DNA of 37,048 bases from Jiangella muralis. GTDB lineage: Bacteria; Actinomycetota; Actinomycetes; Jiangellales; Jiangellaceae. The notes beneath the pieces were generated by a model. That model did no database searches and was not told the DNA's origin. It saw nothing but the letters and a program-made list of their open reading frames with translations. Location: contig NZ_LFXL01000055.1 in assembly GCF_001270745.1 (NCBI RefSeq), positions 1 to 37,048 of the forward strand. Direction: 5' to 3'. Below, piece after piece: positions 15,454 through 24,094 of the stretch (position 1 is its first letter; the number at the start of each line of letters is the position of its first letter). The position numbers and the translations under genes were made by a program.

Positions 15454-16377
15454 CTAGCGCAGCCATCCTCGCTGCTTGATGTACCAGAGCGGAATGATGG
15501 CTGCGACGAGCGTGAGGACGGTCGTGACGAGGAATCCGTGTTCGGTGTTGAGCTCAGGCATCCCTGTGAAGTTCATGCCGTAGAAGGTGGCGATCAGCGT
15601 CGGGGGCAGGAACACCGCGGTGATGATCGTGAAGACCTTGACAATCTCGTTCTGCTTGATGTCGAGCGTCGTCATGATGGACTGCTGCATATAGCGCACC
15701 TTGTCGTGCTCGAAGCTGGCGTGCTGCTTGACGCCGTCGATGTCGGCGACGAGCACGTCGACGCGATGGGCGAGGTCGGGGTCGGCGATTTCGGTGCGCA
15801 GGTGTCGGGCGGCGCGGATGAGCTTGAGCTGGGACTCCTGGACACGGGAGAGAACCTCTTCGGCCTGGTTCATGCGCTGCATGGTGTCGCGCATGTCGCC
15901 GACCCCGAGCTGGCGTCCCATGTCGTCCTGGCCTTGGGCGGCCTGCTCGATGTCGTCACTCATGTCCTCCAGCGCCTCGCTGGCATATTCGACCACGCGC
16001 TCCTCGGACTCGTTGAGCGCCCACAGCAGGGCGTACATGATGCCGTGGGCGCTGCTGCGCAGTGCGGGGGTACGGCGCATGCGGGCGATCGCCTTGTTGA
16101 ACAGGTGCAGCGGGACGGAGGGCTGGAGGGTGACCAGCGTCTCGTGGCCGAGGGCGAACACGATGGTCTCGCGGCGGATGGTGTCGCCCTCGACGTCCTC
16201 GACAGTCAGGGGGAGGTAGACGTAGTCGTCGCTCTCCCATACGCGGTTGCCGACCGTGGCGAAGTCGATGCCGTGCTCACGGTGTAGTTCGGCCAGGCGG
16301 GCTGTGTCGTCGGCGGCGACCTGAATCCAGTGGGCGCGCAGTTCCTCGCCGACGCTGTCGATGGTGGTCGTGGTCAT
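15454..16377 (-). CDS. corA: CorA-family divalent metal transporter
   Basis: A 307-residue protein from an ATG at 16377 with AGGAG a few bases upstream. An in-frame extension to 16482 lacks such support. The long N-terminal cytosolic part is helical. The signature TFYGMNFTGM (GMN about 267-269) lies between two C-terminal helices, VFTIITAVFLPPTLIATF and TTVLTLVAAIIPLWYI, and the protein ends KQRGWLR. CorA pentamers move Mg2+, Co2+ or Ni2+ into the cell; the substrate cannot be told from sequence. It is likely co-transcribed with the small membrane protein gene 46 bases upstream. Confidence 0.9.
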   Translation of the reverse strand: MTTTTIDSVGEELRAHWIQVAADDTARLAELHREHGIDFATVGNRVWESDDYVYLPLTVEDVEGDTIRRETIVFALGHETLVTLQPSVPLHLFNKAIARMRRTPALRSSAHGIMYALLWALNESEERVVEYASEALEDMSDDIEQAAQGQDDMGRQLGVGDMRDTMQRMNQAEEVLSRVQESQLKLIRAARHLRTEIADPDLAHRVDVLVADIDGVKQHASFEHDKVRYMQQSIMTTLDIKQNEIVKVFTIITAVFLPPTLIATFYGMNFTGMPELNTEHGFLVTTVLTLVAAIIPLWYIKQRGWLR

Positions 16378-16423
16378 GGTGGTCTCCTGTGCTCGTGGTC
16401 GTGGGGTCTCGCCCGCTCGTCGT

Positions 16424-16645
16424 TCAGCAGGGGTTGAACGGTGAGGTGGAGGAGCTGCTGCCGCAGTCTCCGGACTGTGCATCTTCGACCTGGGGCATGG
16501 AGGGGGCGGCGTAGTGCACGGCCAGCAAGGTCAGGCAGATGAACAGGTAGAGGCCAACCGTGAAGCTGATGGCCTGGCGCTCCAGGGTGGGTGCGCGGCG
16601 GCCGCGCTTGCCGGTCCTCATGCGGGAAAGCTGCGTGGTGGTCAT
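16424..16645 (-). CDS. Small membrane protein upstream of corA
   Basis: A 73-residue protein with a basic N-terminus (RMRTGKRGRRA), one hydrophobic helix (about 26-45, FTVGLYLFICLTLLAVHYAA) and a Ser/Cys-rich tail ending DCGSSSSTSPFNPC. An AGGGA sits upstream of the ATG. No family is recognised. The position directly before corA in the same direction suggests a shared transcript. The two tail cysteines outside the membrane could form a disulphide or bind metal, but this is speculation. Confidence 0.55.
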   Translation of the reverse strand: MTTTQLSRMRTGKRGRRAPTLERQAISFTVGLYLFICLTLLAVHYAAPSMPQVEDAQSGDCGSSSSTSPFNPC

Positions 16646-16660
16646 TGAGGATCGTTCCCT

Positions 16661-16985
16661 TCAGAGTTTCATGGACGGTTCAGCACGGGAACACGCCCCG
16701 TGCCGTGAAGGCGAGTCGGTTCTGGTCGGGAAGCTCGTCCCGTTCTGCGGGACGTGTTTCGACTTGCCGCCGGTGGACTCGGCGCAGGCGGCGGCGAGCT
16801 TGGGAAGCAGCCCTAGGGAGACCTCGCTGCGGATGAGTTCGCCGGTGCCGGAGCCGTAGTCGAACAGCTCGCCGTGGCTGCCCCAGTCGACCGCGATGTC
16901 GAGCTGTTCTCAATGTCGCCGGCGTTGTGGCCGGTGCGGAGCAGGTCACGGAAGAAGTCGTCGCGGAGCGTGTCGTCCTAGACGG
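16661..16985 (-). pseudogene. ABC-ATPase C-terminal remnant (AAA-associated domain)
   Basis: DTLRDDFFRDLLRTGHNAGD is followed, after a one-base frame change near 16911, by QLDIAVDWGSHGELFDYGSG and TGELIRSEVS. This is the C-terminal AAA-associated domain found on nitrate/sulfonate/bicarbonate-type ABC transporter ATPases. The whole nucleotide-binding domain (Walker A, signature, Walker B) is missing, and the frame runs on to a TGA at 16663-16661. It is a fossil. Its former transporter genes are not in the window. Confidence 0.65.
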
Positions 16986-17098
16986 TATGAGTGACCGCTC
17001 GGTGTGAATGGTTGCGGACGGGGCCTCACTCACGGCATCCGGTGGGTTACCGAGCAGGGGCGACTGCTCGGTCTATCCGACAGTCGTGGGAGGCCCCG

Positions 17099-17210
17099 GT
17101 GTTCACCGAGCGTACGACCGTGGGGCTCGACGTGCACGCACGATCGGTCGTCGCAGCGGCGATCGACGGCTTCACGGGCGAGTTCAGCCAGACCCGATTG
17201 CCCCCCGCCC
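17099..17210 (+). pseudogene. IS110-family transposase, N-terminal remnant
   Basis: From a GTG at 17099 the frame gives VFTERTTVGLDVHARSVVAA then AIDGFTGEFSQTRL. TTVGLDVHARSV with its first catalytic Asp is the start of IS110-family DEDD transposases. Similarity ends after about 35 codons, where the sequence passes into the end of a minus-strand small gene. The preceding 100 bases probably also belong to this element. No C-terminal serine domain is present. Confidence 0.7.
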
Positions 17211-17216
17211 ACGCCG

Positions 17217-17327
17217 TCACCTGCGCGGGCCCGGCGGGCGTCGGGGCGAGCTGAGCGCGGCGCAGGTGATGATTAGTGCGACGATGACGATCACAGTGGC
17301 TACGACCTCTAGCATGTAGTCGAACAT
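17217..17327 (-). CDS. 36-residue membrane peptide behind terC
   Basis: A short gene read from an ATG at 17327 with AGAGGA seven bases upstream, starting two bases after the terC stop. The product has one hydrophobic helix (about 5-28, MLEVVATVIVIVALIITC) and a short Pro/Arg-rich tail (SSPRRPPGPRR). The good ribosome binding site and tight spacing favour a real small membrane protein translated with terC. The tail end is next to the IS110 remnant, so its last residues may have been changed by that insertion. No family known to me. Confidence 0.55.
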   Translation of the reverse strand: MFDYMLEVVATVIVIVALIITCAALSSPRRPPGPRR

Positions 17328-17329
17328 GG

Positions 17330-18328
17330 TCAGTTCCTCTTTGCGACGGCTTCTGGATCGGGGGGCAGGGCCTGTGCGGCAGTGCGCCGGCTGCGCAGGC
17401 TGGCCACGGTGACCGTGGTGAGGATGCCCACGATCACGACCAGCGAGATCGGTGTGGGAACCACCGGGACGGACGGCCAGATCTCGTGCGCCCAGTGGAG
17501 CACCAGTTTCATTCCGATGAAGGCGAGGATGATGGCTAGGCCGTGGTTGAGGTAGACGAGCTTGGCTAGCACCGTGTGGAGCACGAAGTACAGCGCGCGT
17601 AGGCCGAGCAGGGCGAAGGCGTTGGTGGCGAACACCAGGTATGGGTCGCTGGTGATGCCGTAGACGGCCGGCACCGAGTCGACCGCGAAGACGATGTCGG
17701 TGAAGAAGATGGCCGCCACCACGATGGCCAGCGGGGTGAGTGCGCGCCGGCCGTTCTCCCGCACGCTGAATCGGGTGCCCCGGTAGTCGTCGGTGACCGG
17801 CATGATTCTGCGTAGCAGTCGCACGATACGCATCTGCGATGGGTCGCGGTCTTCGAAGCCGCCGCCGGAGCGCACCTCCTGCAGGATCTTGCCGGCTGAG
17901 ACGAGCAGGATCGCTCCGAAGACGAGGAACGCCCAGGTGCCGGCCTGCAGTAGCGCCGCACCGGCGGCGATGAAGATGCCGCGCAAGACCAGGGCTCCGA
18001 CGATGCCGAACAGCAGCACCCGTTGCTGGATGTTGGCGGGGACGGCGAATCCTGCGAGGATGAGCATGAACACGAACAGGTTGTCCACCGACAGGGACTT
18101 CTCCACCACGAAGCCGGTGACGAACTCCAGCGCCGGGGTGTTGCCGTAGGTGGCCCAGATCCAGATGGCGAACACGAACGGCAGGGTGAGGTAGAAGACC
18201 GACCACGCCACCGCTTCCCGGAGCGACACCTCGTGCGGCCGGCGAGTGACGATAAAGTCGGTCACCAGCAGGGCCAGCAACACGGCGATGCTGACCGCCC
18301 AGAGTCCAGGTTGCGATGCAAGAAGCAT
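17330..18328 (-). CDS. TerC-family membrane protein (likely Mn2+ exporter)
   Basis: A 332-residue protein from the ATG at 18328. The frame stays open to 18517, but that stretch is the riboswitch leader. TerC hallmarks are VVEKSLSVDNLFVFMLILAG, the paired FFTDIVFAVDSVPAVYGIT, ATNAFALLGLRALYFVLH, YLNHGLAIILAFIGMKLVLHW, and about seven to nine helices. The acidic residues in EKSLSVDN and FAVDS are expected to bind the metal. TerC/Alx/MeeF-type proteins are linked to Mn2+ export, including metalation of exported enzymes. The leader carries a yybP-ykoY-type riboswitch, which agrees with Mn2+. A small membrane-peptide gene follows after two bases. Confidence 0.92.
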   Translation of the reverse strand: MLLASQPGLWAVSIAVLLALLVTDFIVTRRPHEVSLREAVAWSVFYLTLPFVFAIWIWATYGNTPALEFVTGFVVEKSLSVDNLFVFMLILAGFAVPANIQQRVLLFGIVGALVLRGIFIAAGAALLQAGTWAFLVFGAILLVSAGKILQEVRSGGGFEDRDPSQMRIVRLLRRIMPVTDDYRGTRFSVRENGRRALTPLAIVVAAIFFTDIVFAVDSVPAVYGITSDPYLVFATNAFALLGLRALYFVLHTVLAKLVYLNHGLAIILAFIGMKLVLHWAHEIWPSVPVVPTPISLVVIVGILTTVTVASLRSRRTAAQALPPDPEAVAKRN

Positions 18329-18360
18329 GAAAGGGGACACCTCTAGACACGTTGCAGTGT

Positions 18361-18453
18361 CGAGGTCTCCTTCGCCTATAAAGGCGACTCCCCGGGGAGC
18401 ACCATAGGGGTGTCCGTAATGACCGGGTGAGCCCTGCGGAAGTACTCCCCTCG
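18361..18453 (-). promoter_or_regulatory. yybP-ykoY-type (Mn2+) riboswitch before terC
   Basis: Read on the minus strand, CGAGG-GGAGUACU (from 18453) begins the element and GCGAAGGAGA-CCUCG (to 18361) ends it. CGAGG and CCUCG form helix P1, matching the known class layout in which the GGGGAGUA and GCAAGACC-like loops flank a three-way fold. The inner hairpin UCGCC/AGGCGA is at 18372-18387. Downstream, CCUCGACAC can pair instead with GUGUC-UA-GAGG, whose GAGG (18343-18340) is the likely ribosome binding site of terC. Thus P1 formation should free translation. The alternative pairing is seen in sequence; metal response is known for the class. Confidence 0.8.
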
Positions 18454-18460
18454 CGCCCCT

Positions 18461-18490
18461 ATTATCGCGTGAGCTGTTGGCCCCGGTCAA
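18461..18490 (-). promoter_or_regulatory. Sigma70-type promoter of terC
   Basis: On the minus strand TTGACC (18490-18485) and GATAAT (18466-18461) are separated by 18 bases. Transcription would start just before the riboswitch P1 strand at 18453, which fits the leader exactly. The remaining region up to the larB-like stop at 18698 holds no other feature I can name. Confidence 0.6.
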
Positions 18491-18697
18491 ACGGACGACG
18501 AGACTCACAGTGTGCACGAGGATGTGGGGAGGCCCGGTGGCGCGCTACCTCGCGGGTGTTGTCAGGAAGTGGGGTGAGGGTGATCCAGAGCGGCTGAAGG
18601 AGTCTGGTATTGCAGCAGAGGAAGGGGCACTCTGAATCACAACGATTCCGAGACAGCCGCCGCGGACGCCCGCTGACCGGTCGAGCCACGCGAATCG

Positions 18698-19342
18698 TTA
18701 TCGATCCGCCTTCACGCCGAGGATGCGGGCCGCAGCGACCGCCGCGCCGAACCCGTTGTCGATGTTCACCACGGTCACGCCGGGCGAGCAGGAGTTCAGC
18801 ATCGTCAGCAGCGGCGCGAGCCCGCCGAACGCGGCGCCGTAGCCGACCGATGTCGGCACCGCCACTACCGGCGCGCTCACAAGGCCGGTCACGACGCTCG
18901 GCAGCGCACCGTCCATGCCCGCCACCACGATCACGCAGGCCGCCTCCCGCAGATCACCGAGCTTGTCGAGGAGCCGGTGCAGCCCGGCCACGCCCACGTC
19001 GGCGACCAAGCGGGCGTCGATCCCGTTCGCGCGGGCCGTGATCTCCGCCTCGCGGGCTATCGGCAGGTCGGAGGTTCCCGCGCAGACGATCGTGAGCGGG
19101 CCGGCCTCGGGGGACGGGAATTCGCCGACCGCGCACACGCCTGCCTCGGCGAACACGTTGTCGCCGAATGCCTTGCGAACCGCCGCCTCGCAGGCCGCGT
19201 CGCAGCGGGTTTGGGCCGCCAAGGGAGTCGCCGTGGACGGCCTCCTCGTCCGCCACGACGTGCTGGTGTGGGTCGACGGCGCTGGGGCCCGACATTCGCG
19301 GGTCCGGTGGGCGACCCTTGCACGGTCGCGGTCACCGCCCAA
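18698..19342 (-). CDS. larB: LarB-like nickel-pincer cofactor carboxylase, N-terminus doubtful
   Basis: The C-terminal about 150 residues are clearly Lar[53 protein letters not shown] and [18 protein letters not shown], then TMLNSCSPG with the conserved cysteine used to bind the substrate. LarB carboxylates nicotinic acid adenine dinucleotide with CO2. The N-terminal 45 or so residues from a TTG at 19342 look non-coding. In another frame the same stretch gives [19 protein letters not shown], loosely like the VDxHR...EVVYGxGKT region of LarB, so a one-base frameshift near 19220 is possible. LarC and LarE are not in the window. It is last of the dab-icd-ilvD run. Confidence 0.75.
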   Translation of the reverse strand: MGGDRDRARVAHRTRECRAPAPSTHTSTSWRTRRPSTATPLAAQTRCDAACEAAVRKAFGDNVFAEAGVCAVGEFPSPEAGPLTIVCAGTSDLPIAREAEITARANGIDARLVADVGVAGLHRLLDKLGDLREAACVIVVAGMDGALPSVVTGLVSAPVVAVPTSVGYGAAFGGLAPLLTMLNSCSPGVTVVNIDNGFGAAVAAARILGVKADR

Positions 19343-19391
19343 CCGGCCGCTGTGTCATCTCCCGGATGTCTGAGTTCTCGCAGCGCGCGGC

Positions 19392-20288
19392 TCAGGGGTT
19401 GCAGCGTGGGCACCGCCCAGGGTCCGCAGTCGTACCCGGGGCGATTACGGCGCGCTCGGCCCGGTGGCCGCAGGCGGGGCAGCCGTCGGTCTCGGCCCGG
19501 ACGTCGTCGACCGGGGTGCCGCACCAGGCGCAGGGCACACCGGTGACTGCATCGATGGGTCCCCAGCCGGGGCTCGTGCAGGCCGGACAGCGGGTGGCGA
19601 GGCGGGCGGCAAGGCGTTCGGCGGCTTGGCGGATGACCGGTCGCCGGGATGGGCACATATGCGCGCGCAGGTCGGTCTCGACCCGTGCTCGCCCGTCCGG
19701 AGATGCCGCGGCGCAGGTGGCCACCGCGGCCTTGATGTCGGCCAGGCCGCGCAGTCCTTTGAGCACTGGTGCCGGCGGGCCGTGGTTGGGACGGACGATG
19801 ACGGCGTGGCCGGGGAGATCGAAGCGGCGGGTCAGGCTGGTCATGTCATGACCGGGCTCGACTGCCTGGGCGGCGGCCCGGATGTCGAGGCTGATGGCTC
19901 TGTCCCATACGACGACGTCGCGGTCGGCGTCGACCAGCACCACAATTTCGGCGTCCGCGGTGAGCAGCGGGCTCGCCGGATGGGGACCGACGCTGCCCTC
20001 CGAGGCGACCCCGAGAGAGGTTCCCGCGGCGGCCATGCCGAGGCGGGCCTTGGCGATGGCGGTGTCCAGCGGCGTCCCGGGACGCGGAATGTCCCCGGTG
20101 AAGGTGCCCAGCTGGTCAGTGTCGATCGCCACGGCCGTAACCTCTAGGCCGGAGGCCGCCAGCGGCGGGGCGACCAAGGGAAGCTTGTCGTGCTTGGTGG
20201 CCAGCACCGCTCGGCGGCCGGTGTAGGACACGACCGGGCGCCGGCCGGCATCGCGCGGCACGGCGCCATCACCCGAGGGGCTGCTCAT
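19392..20288 (-). CDS. DUF6671-family protein with Cys-rich C-terminus
   Basis: A 298-residue protein whose ATG overlaps the ilvD stop by 4 bases. [40 protein letters not shown] and [20 protein letters not shown] are the patterns I associate with DUF6671. [16 protein letters not shown] follows. The last 70 residues hold four CxxC pairs (CPAC, CAWC, CPAC, CPRC), which would form two zinc-ribbon-like folds. No enzymatic function is established that I know of. Tight overlap with ilvD implies shared expression with a biosynthetic or carbon-metabolism operon. Confidence 0.7.
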   Translation of the reverse strand: MSSPSGDGAVPRDAGRRPVVSYTGRRAVLATKHDKLPLVAPPLAASGLEVTAVAIDTDQLGTFTGDIPRPGTPLDTAIAKARLGMAAAGTSLGVASEGSVGPHPASPLLTADAEIVVLVDADRDVVVWDRAISLDIRAAAQAVEPGHDMTSLTRRFDLPGHAVIVRPNHGPPAPVLKGLRGLADIKAAVATCAAASPDGRARVETDLRAHMCPSRRPVIRQAAERLAARLATRCPACTSPGWGPIDAVTGVPCAWCGTPVDDVRAETDGCPACGHRAERAVIAPGTTADPGRCPRCNP

Positions 20289-21967
20289 CGTGGGGTGGCG
20301 CCGACGAGCGCCCCCTGCGAGGCGCAGCCGACCAGGCGGCTGTATTTGGCCAGGAAGCCGTTGCCGGTCGGGGCGGGGGGTGGGCGCCAGCGTTGGCGGC
20401 GCTGTTCGAGTTCGGCGGTGTCGACGTCGAGGTCGAGTGTGCGGGCGGGGATGTCGATCCTGATCGGGTCACCGTCGGTGACTAGCGCCAGTGGCCCGCC
20501 GGTGGCGGCCTCGGGGGCGACGTGGCCGATGCAGAGGCCGGTGGTGGCGCCGGAGAAGCGGCCGTCGGTGACCAGCGCCACTTGGTCGCCCAGGCCGGTG
20601 CCGCGGACGGCGGCGGTGACGGCGAGCATCTCCGGCATTCCCGGTCCGCCACGTGGGCCTTCGTACCGGATCACGATCACCTCGCCAGGGGTGAGTCGCC
20701 CGCCTGCGACATGGCTCATGGCGGAGTCCTCGTTGTCGAAGACCCGGGCCGTGCCCTGGAAGCGGTCGACGCCCAGGCCGGCGATCTTGACTACCGCACC
20801 GCTCGGGGCAAGCGAGCCACGCAGGACAGCAAGTCCGCCGTCGGGGCGGAGTGGTTCGTCGGGCGTCCGGAGGACGGTGCCGTCGGGTTCAGGTGCTGCG
20901 AATACGGCGAGATTCTGGGCCAGGGTGGCTCCGGTGACGGTCAGGCAGTCGCCGTGGAGCAGGCCGGCGTCGAGCAGTGTTGTGAGCACAGCGGGTACGC
21001 CGCCGATCCGGTGCAGGTCGGCCATGACATGGCGCCCGCCGGGACGGAGATCAGCAATGTGAGGGGTGCGTCGGCTGATCCGGTCGAAGTCGTCGAGGGT
21101 GAGCCGGACGCCGGCTTCGTAGGCGATGGCGGGCAGGTGCAGCGCGGCGTTGGTCGACCCGCCAAGGGCCATCACCACGGTGATGGCGTTCTCGAACGCT
21201 TCGCGGGTCAGGATGTCGCGTGGGCGGATCCCGGCGCGCAGGGCGGCGACGACGGCCGCGCCGCTGTCGTGGGCGATGCCGGCGCGGGTGGGGTCGACGG
21301 CGGGTGCGGACGCCGAGCCGGGCAGCGCGATGCCGAGGGCTTCAGCTTCGGCGGCGATCGTGTTGGCGGTGTACATGCCGGCGCACGATCCGGCTCCCGG
21401 GCATGCGGCGCGTTCCAGCTCGTCCAGGTCGTCGGTGCCGAGCAGGCCGCTTGCCTGCGCGCCGACGGCTTCGAACACGTCCTGGATCGTCACCGGCCGG
21501 CCCTGCCAGCTGCCGGGCAGGGAGGAGCCGCCGTAGACGAACACCGTGGGCACGTTGAGGCGCGCGGCGGCCATGAGCATGCCGGGAAGGCTCTTGTCGC
21601 AGCCGGCGATGGTGACCATCGCGTCGAGTTGCTCGGCCTCTATGACGCACTCGACCGAGTCGGCGATGAGGTCCCGGCTGGGCAGGGAGGCGCGCATGCC
21701 GCGGTGCCCCATGGCGATCCCGTCGGAGATGGCGATGGTCGAGAACCGCATCGCCACCCCGCCAGCCTCCCTGATGCCGCCGGCCACCGCGCCTGCCAGG
21801 CGGTCCAGGCCGATGTTGCAGGGTGTGAGGTCGTTGGCGGCCGCGGCCACACCGATCTGCGGCCGGGTGAAGTCCTCGTCGTCGAACCCGACTGCGCGCA
21901 GCATTGCCCGAGCTGGCGCTCGGGTGACGCCGTCGGTGACGATTCGGCTACGGTGCCGCGGGTCCAT
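20285..21967 (-). CDS. ilvD: Dihydroxy-acid dehydratase
   Basis: A 560-residue IlvD/Edd-family enzyme: dehydration of 2,3-dihydroxy acids to 2-keto acids in valine, leucine and isoleucine synthesis, using an Fe-S cluster and Mg2+. Visible parts are [12 protein letters not shown] (C50), GCDKSLPGM (C123) and [15 protein letters not shown] (C195), the three cluster cysteines, plus [39 protein letters not shown] and [17 protein letters not shown]. Length is normal. GGAG lies seven bases before the ATG. Related enzymes act on sugar acids; the tight match favours IlvD. It follows icd after 36 bases, an unusual neighbour. Confidence 0.92.
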   Translation of the reverse strand: MDPRHRSRIVTDGVTRAPARAMLRAVGFDDEDFTRPQIGVAAAANDLTPCNIGLDRLAGAVAGGIREAGGVAMRFSTIAISDGIAMGHRGMRASLPSRDLIADSVECVIEAEQLDAMVTIAGCDKSLPGMLMAAARLNVPTVFVYGGSSLPGSWQGRPVTIQDVFEAVGAQASGLLGTDDLDELERAACPGAGSCAGMYTANTIAAEAEALGIALPGSASAPAVDPTRAGIAHDSGAAVVAALRAGIRPRDILTREAFENAITVVMALGGSTNAALHLPAIAYEAGVRLTLDDFDRISRRTPHIADLRPGGRHVMADLHRIGGVPAVLTTLLDAGLLHGDCLTVTGATLAQNLAVFAAPEPDGTVLRTPDEPLRPDGGLAVLRGSLAPSGAVVKIAGLGVDRFQGTARVFDNEDSAMSHVAGGRLTPGEVIVIRYEGPRGGPGMPEMLAVTAAVRGTGLGDQVALVTDGRFSGATTGLCIGHVAPEAATGGPLALVTDGDPIRIDIPARTLDLDVDTAELEQRRQRWRPPPAPTGNGFLAKYSRLVGCASQGALVGATPR

Positions 21968-22003
21968 GTCCTTCTCCCAGCTTCGCTTGGTCAGCTCGGC
22001 CCG

Positions 22004-23449
22004 TCACTGGCCCTGGCCTCGGGTGAATGCGGGTTCGCCGTCGAAGGCATAGAGGCCTTCGGTCTTGATTGGTTCGATGCCATGTTCGACCATTCGGGCC
22101 TGGAGGGCGACGACCGCGGCGGCGGTCGTGTTCCCACGGGGGTCGAAGAAGCGGCATCGCCAGTGGTCGGTGAGCAGGGTCTCGGGTGCGCCGCCTGGCC
22201 ATACCTTCTGGCCCCGGTTGGAGATCATGTCAAGGTGCAGGGGGGCGGCGACCGGATGTAGCTTGGCGGCGAGCTCGTCCGGGGAGGTGTCTGGGCTGTG
22301 GACGAACACATCGATGCCGAGTTGGGTCTTGGCTGCAGTTGGTCGGCTCGCGAGCTTGACGGTGATCGGCCTGCGCTGGGCGTAGTGCGTTGCAGGCAGA
22401 CGGGTGGGTTCTTGGCCGAGACGCTCGATGACCGAGGCCCCGAACGTCGTGGTGCCGACCCTGGAGGTGCTGGTGTCGGGGTCGTAGATGTCGTAGGTGT
22501 GGATGCCGTCTTCGATGGTCCGCAGCCAGGCGTTGTGGACTCTGCTCGCGATGTCGGCTTGTCCGATGTGGACTAGCATCTGCACCGCGGCCAGCAGCAG
22601 CCCGGAAGGATTCGCGACGTCTTGGCCAGCTCGCCGGGGGGCGGATCCGTGGATGGCTTCGAACATGGCAACTCGCTCGCCGATGTTCGCGCTTCCGGCG
22701 AGGCCAACTGATCCGGCGATCTGGGCGGCGACATCGGAGAGGATGTCGCCGTAGAGGTTCGGCAGGACGACGACGTCGAACGCCTCGGGGGTGTCGGCGA
22801 GCTTGGCCGCACCGATATCAACGATCCAATGCTCTGCCTGGATATCGGGGTAGTCGGCGGCGACCTCGTCGAACACCCGGTGGAACAGGCCATCGGTCAT
22901 CTTCATGATGTTGTCCTTGGTGAATGCGGTCACCTTCGTGCGCCTATAAGCGGTGGCGTACTCGAAGGCGTAGCGAATCACCCGCTCGCAGCCCTGCCGG
23001 GAGATGAGCTTGAGGCATTGCACGACCTCGTCGGTCTGGCGGTGCTCGATGCCGGCGTAGAGGTCCTCTTCGTTTTCCCGGACGATGACGACGTCCATGC
23101 CGGCATGCTTGGTGGCAACGAACGGCGCGTACGCGACGCATGGCCGGACGTTGGCATAGAGGCCGAACGTCTTGCGCACTGTGACGTTGAGGCTCTTGAA
23201 CCCTCCGCCTTGAGGAGTGGTGATGGGCGCTTTGAGGAACACGCCGGTGCGGCGGATCGACTCGAGCGCCTCGGGAGTGACGCCGGCGGGGTTGCCGGCC
23301 TGATAGACGGACTCTCCGATGGTGATCGTTTCGATATCGAGGGCCGCGCCTGCGGCTTGGAGCACCGAAAGGGTGGCTTCCATGATCTCCGGACCGATTC
23401 CGTCTCCGTAGGCGACGGTGATCGGCGCGGGTGTGGAGGACGACGTCAT
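22004..23449 (-). CDS. icd: NADP-type isocitrate dehydrogenase, long form
   Basis: A 481-residue beta-decarboxylating dehydrogenase with GAGGAGAG six bases before its ATG. ITVAYGDGIGPEIMEATLSV opens the fold. KSLNVTVRKTFGLYANVRPC contains the substrate-binding Ser, Asn and Arg, VVIVRENEEDLYAGIEHRQT follows, and LPNLYGDILSDVAAQIAGSV with FEAIHGSAPRRAGQDVANPS binds metal and cofactor. The extra about 130 C-terminal residues mark the Thermus/Rickettsia-type isocitrate dehydrogenase rather than the shorter E. coli type. It converts isocitrate to 2-oxoglutarate and CO2, reversibly in principle. It stands between the DabA partner gene and ilvD. Confidence 0.9.
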   Translation of the reverse strand: MTSSSTPAPITVAYGDGIGPEIMEATLSVLQAAGAALDIETITIGESVYQAGNPAGVTPEALESIRRTGVFLKAPITTPQGGGFKSLNVTVRKTFGLYANVRPCVAYAPFVATKHAGMDVVIVRENEEDLYAGIEHRQTDEVVQCLKLISRQGCERVIRYAFEYATAYRRTKVTAFTKDNIMKMTDGLFHRVFDEVAADYPDIQAEHWIVDIGAAKLADTPEAFDVVVLPNLYGDILSDVAAQIAGSVGLAGSANIGERVAMFEAIHGSAPRRAGQDVANPSGLLLAAVQMLVHIGQADIASRVHNAWLRTIEDGIHTYDIYDPDTSTSRVGTTTFGASVIERLGQEPTRLPATHYAQRRPITVKLASRPTAAKTQLGIDVFVHSPDTSPDELAAKLHPVAAPLHLDMISNRGQKVWPGGAPETLLTDHWRCRFFDPRGNTTAAAVVALQARMVEHGIEPIKTEGLYAFDGEPAFTRGQGQ

Positions 23450-23530
23450 TGATCTCTCCTCTGGTCGTGATCGACAGCTGGGGGCGGGTGCCCTGTTCGG
23501 TCGGTTTGTATGGGTGCGATACGTCGGCGT

Positions 23531-24094
23531 TCACCCGTCTGGGGTCTGTATCGGCCCGGCGATGCCGTGGTCTCGGTCATCGACGTACCATTGCTCGGCA
23601 ACGAGGCGCGGATGCCGGGCACGTAGCGCCGACAGGCGCGCCTGTATGACGCGGCTGGCGTCAGCCGGGTCGAAGACCGGGATGAACGCACCTGCAGGGG
23701 CTTTTTCGGGCACCCTGCCCGCCACGAAGGCATCGAGGATCCTGTGCCGGTGCTCGTGTGCGCCCTGTACCTCCCGCAGGAGGGGACCGTCCATCCAGCA
23801 CAGGGTCCAGAGGCCAGCCAGTGAGAACGACATCTGGATCCCGACGGGCGCTTCCTCGGCGGGGGTCTGCGCGGTGGCGCCGTCGGTGTTACATCCACTG
23901 TCGGAGCCGCTCGGGCTGCACGGCAGCAGCGCGGGCAGGCCTGCGTCGAGTTCGGGGCGGATCCACAGCCCGACGAGCGGGCTCGGCTGGGGTGGATCTC
24001 CGAACTGCTGTCGATGGTGGACCAGGTAGTCGCCCACGTCCTTGACCGCGGGCCTGACGTCGTCCAGGCTTCGAACCAGCAGGAGCAGGCTCAT
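23531..24094 (-). CDS. Unknown protein encoded with dabA
   Basis: A 187-residue protein whose ATG overlaps the dabA stop by 4 bases. It starts MSLLLLVRSLDDVRPAVKDV, followed by GDYLVHHRQQFG, a Gly/Ser/Cys-containing middle (residues about 55-80) and a C-terminal part with RHRILDAFVAGRVPEKAPAG and RARHPRLVAEQWYVDD. No membrane helix, no signal peptide, no motif I recognise. Overlap with dabA implies that the two are made together, so a soluble accessory or regulatory role for bicarbonate uptake is possible but unsupported by homology. Confidence 0.7.
   Translation of the reverse strand: MSLLLLVRSLDDVRPAVKDVGDYLVHHRQQFGDPPQPSPLVGLWIRPELDAGLPALLPCSPSGSDSGCNTDGATAQTPAEEAPVGIQMSFSLAGLWTLCWMDGPLLREVQGAHEHRHRILDAFVAGRVPEKAPAGAFIPVFDPADASRVIQARLSALRARHPRLVAEQWYVDDRDHGIAGPIQTPDG

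Noticed and set aside
15439-16287. Plus-strand frame of 282 codons
   Set aside because: It is fully antisense to the CorA-type gene, which has clear motifs.
20522-22261. Long plus-strand open frame of 579 codons
   Set aside because: It is antisense to ilvD, has Gly/Arg/Asp-rich composition typical of GC-rich shadow frames, and matches no family.
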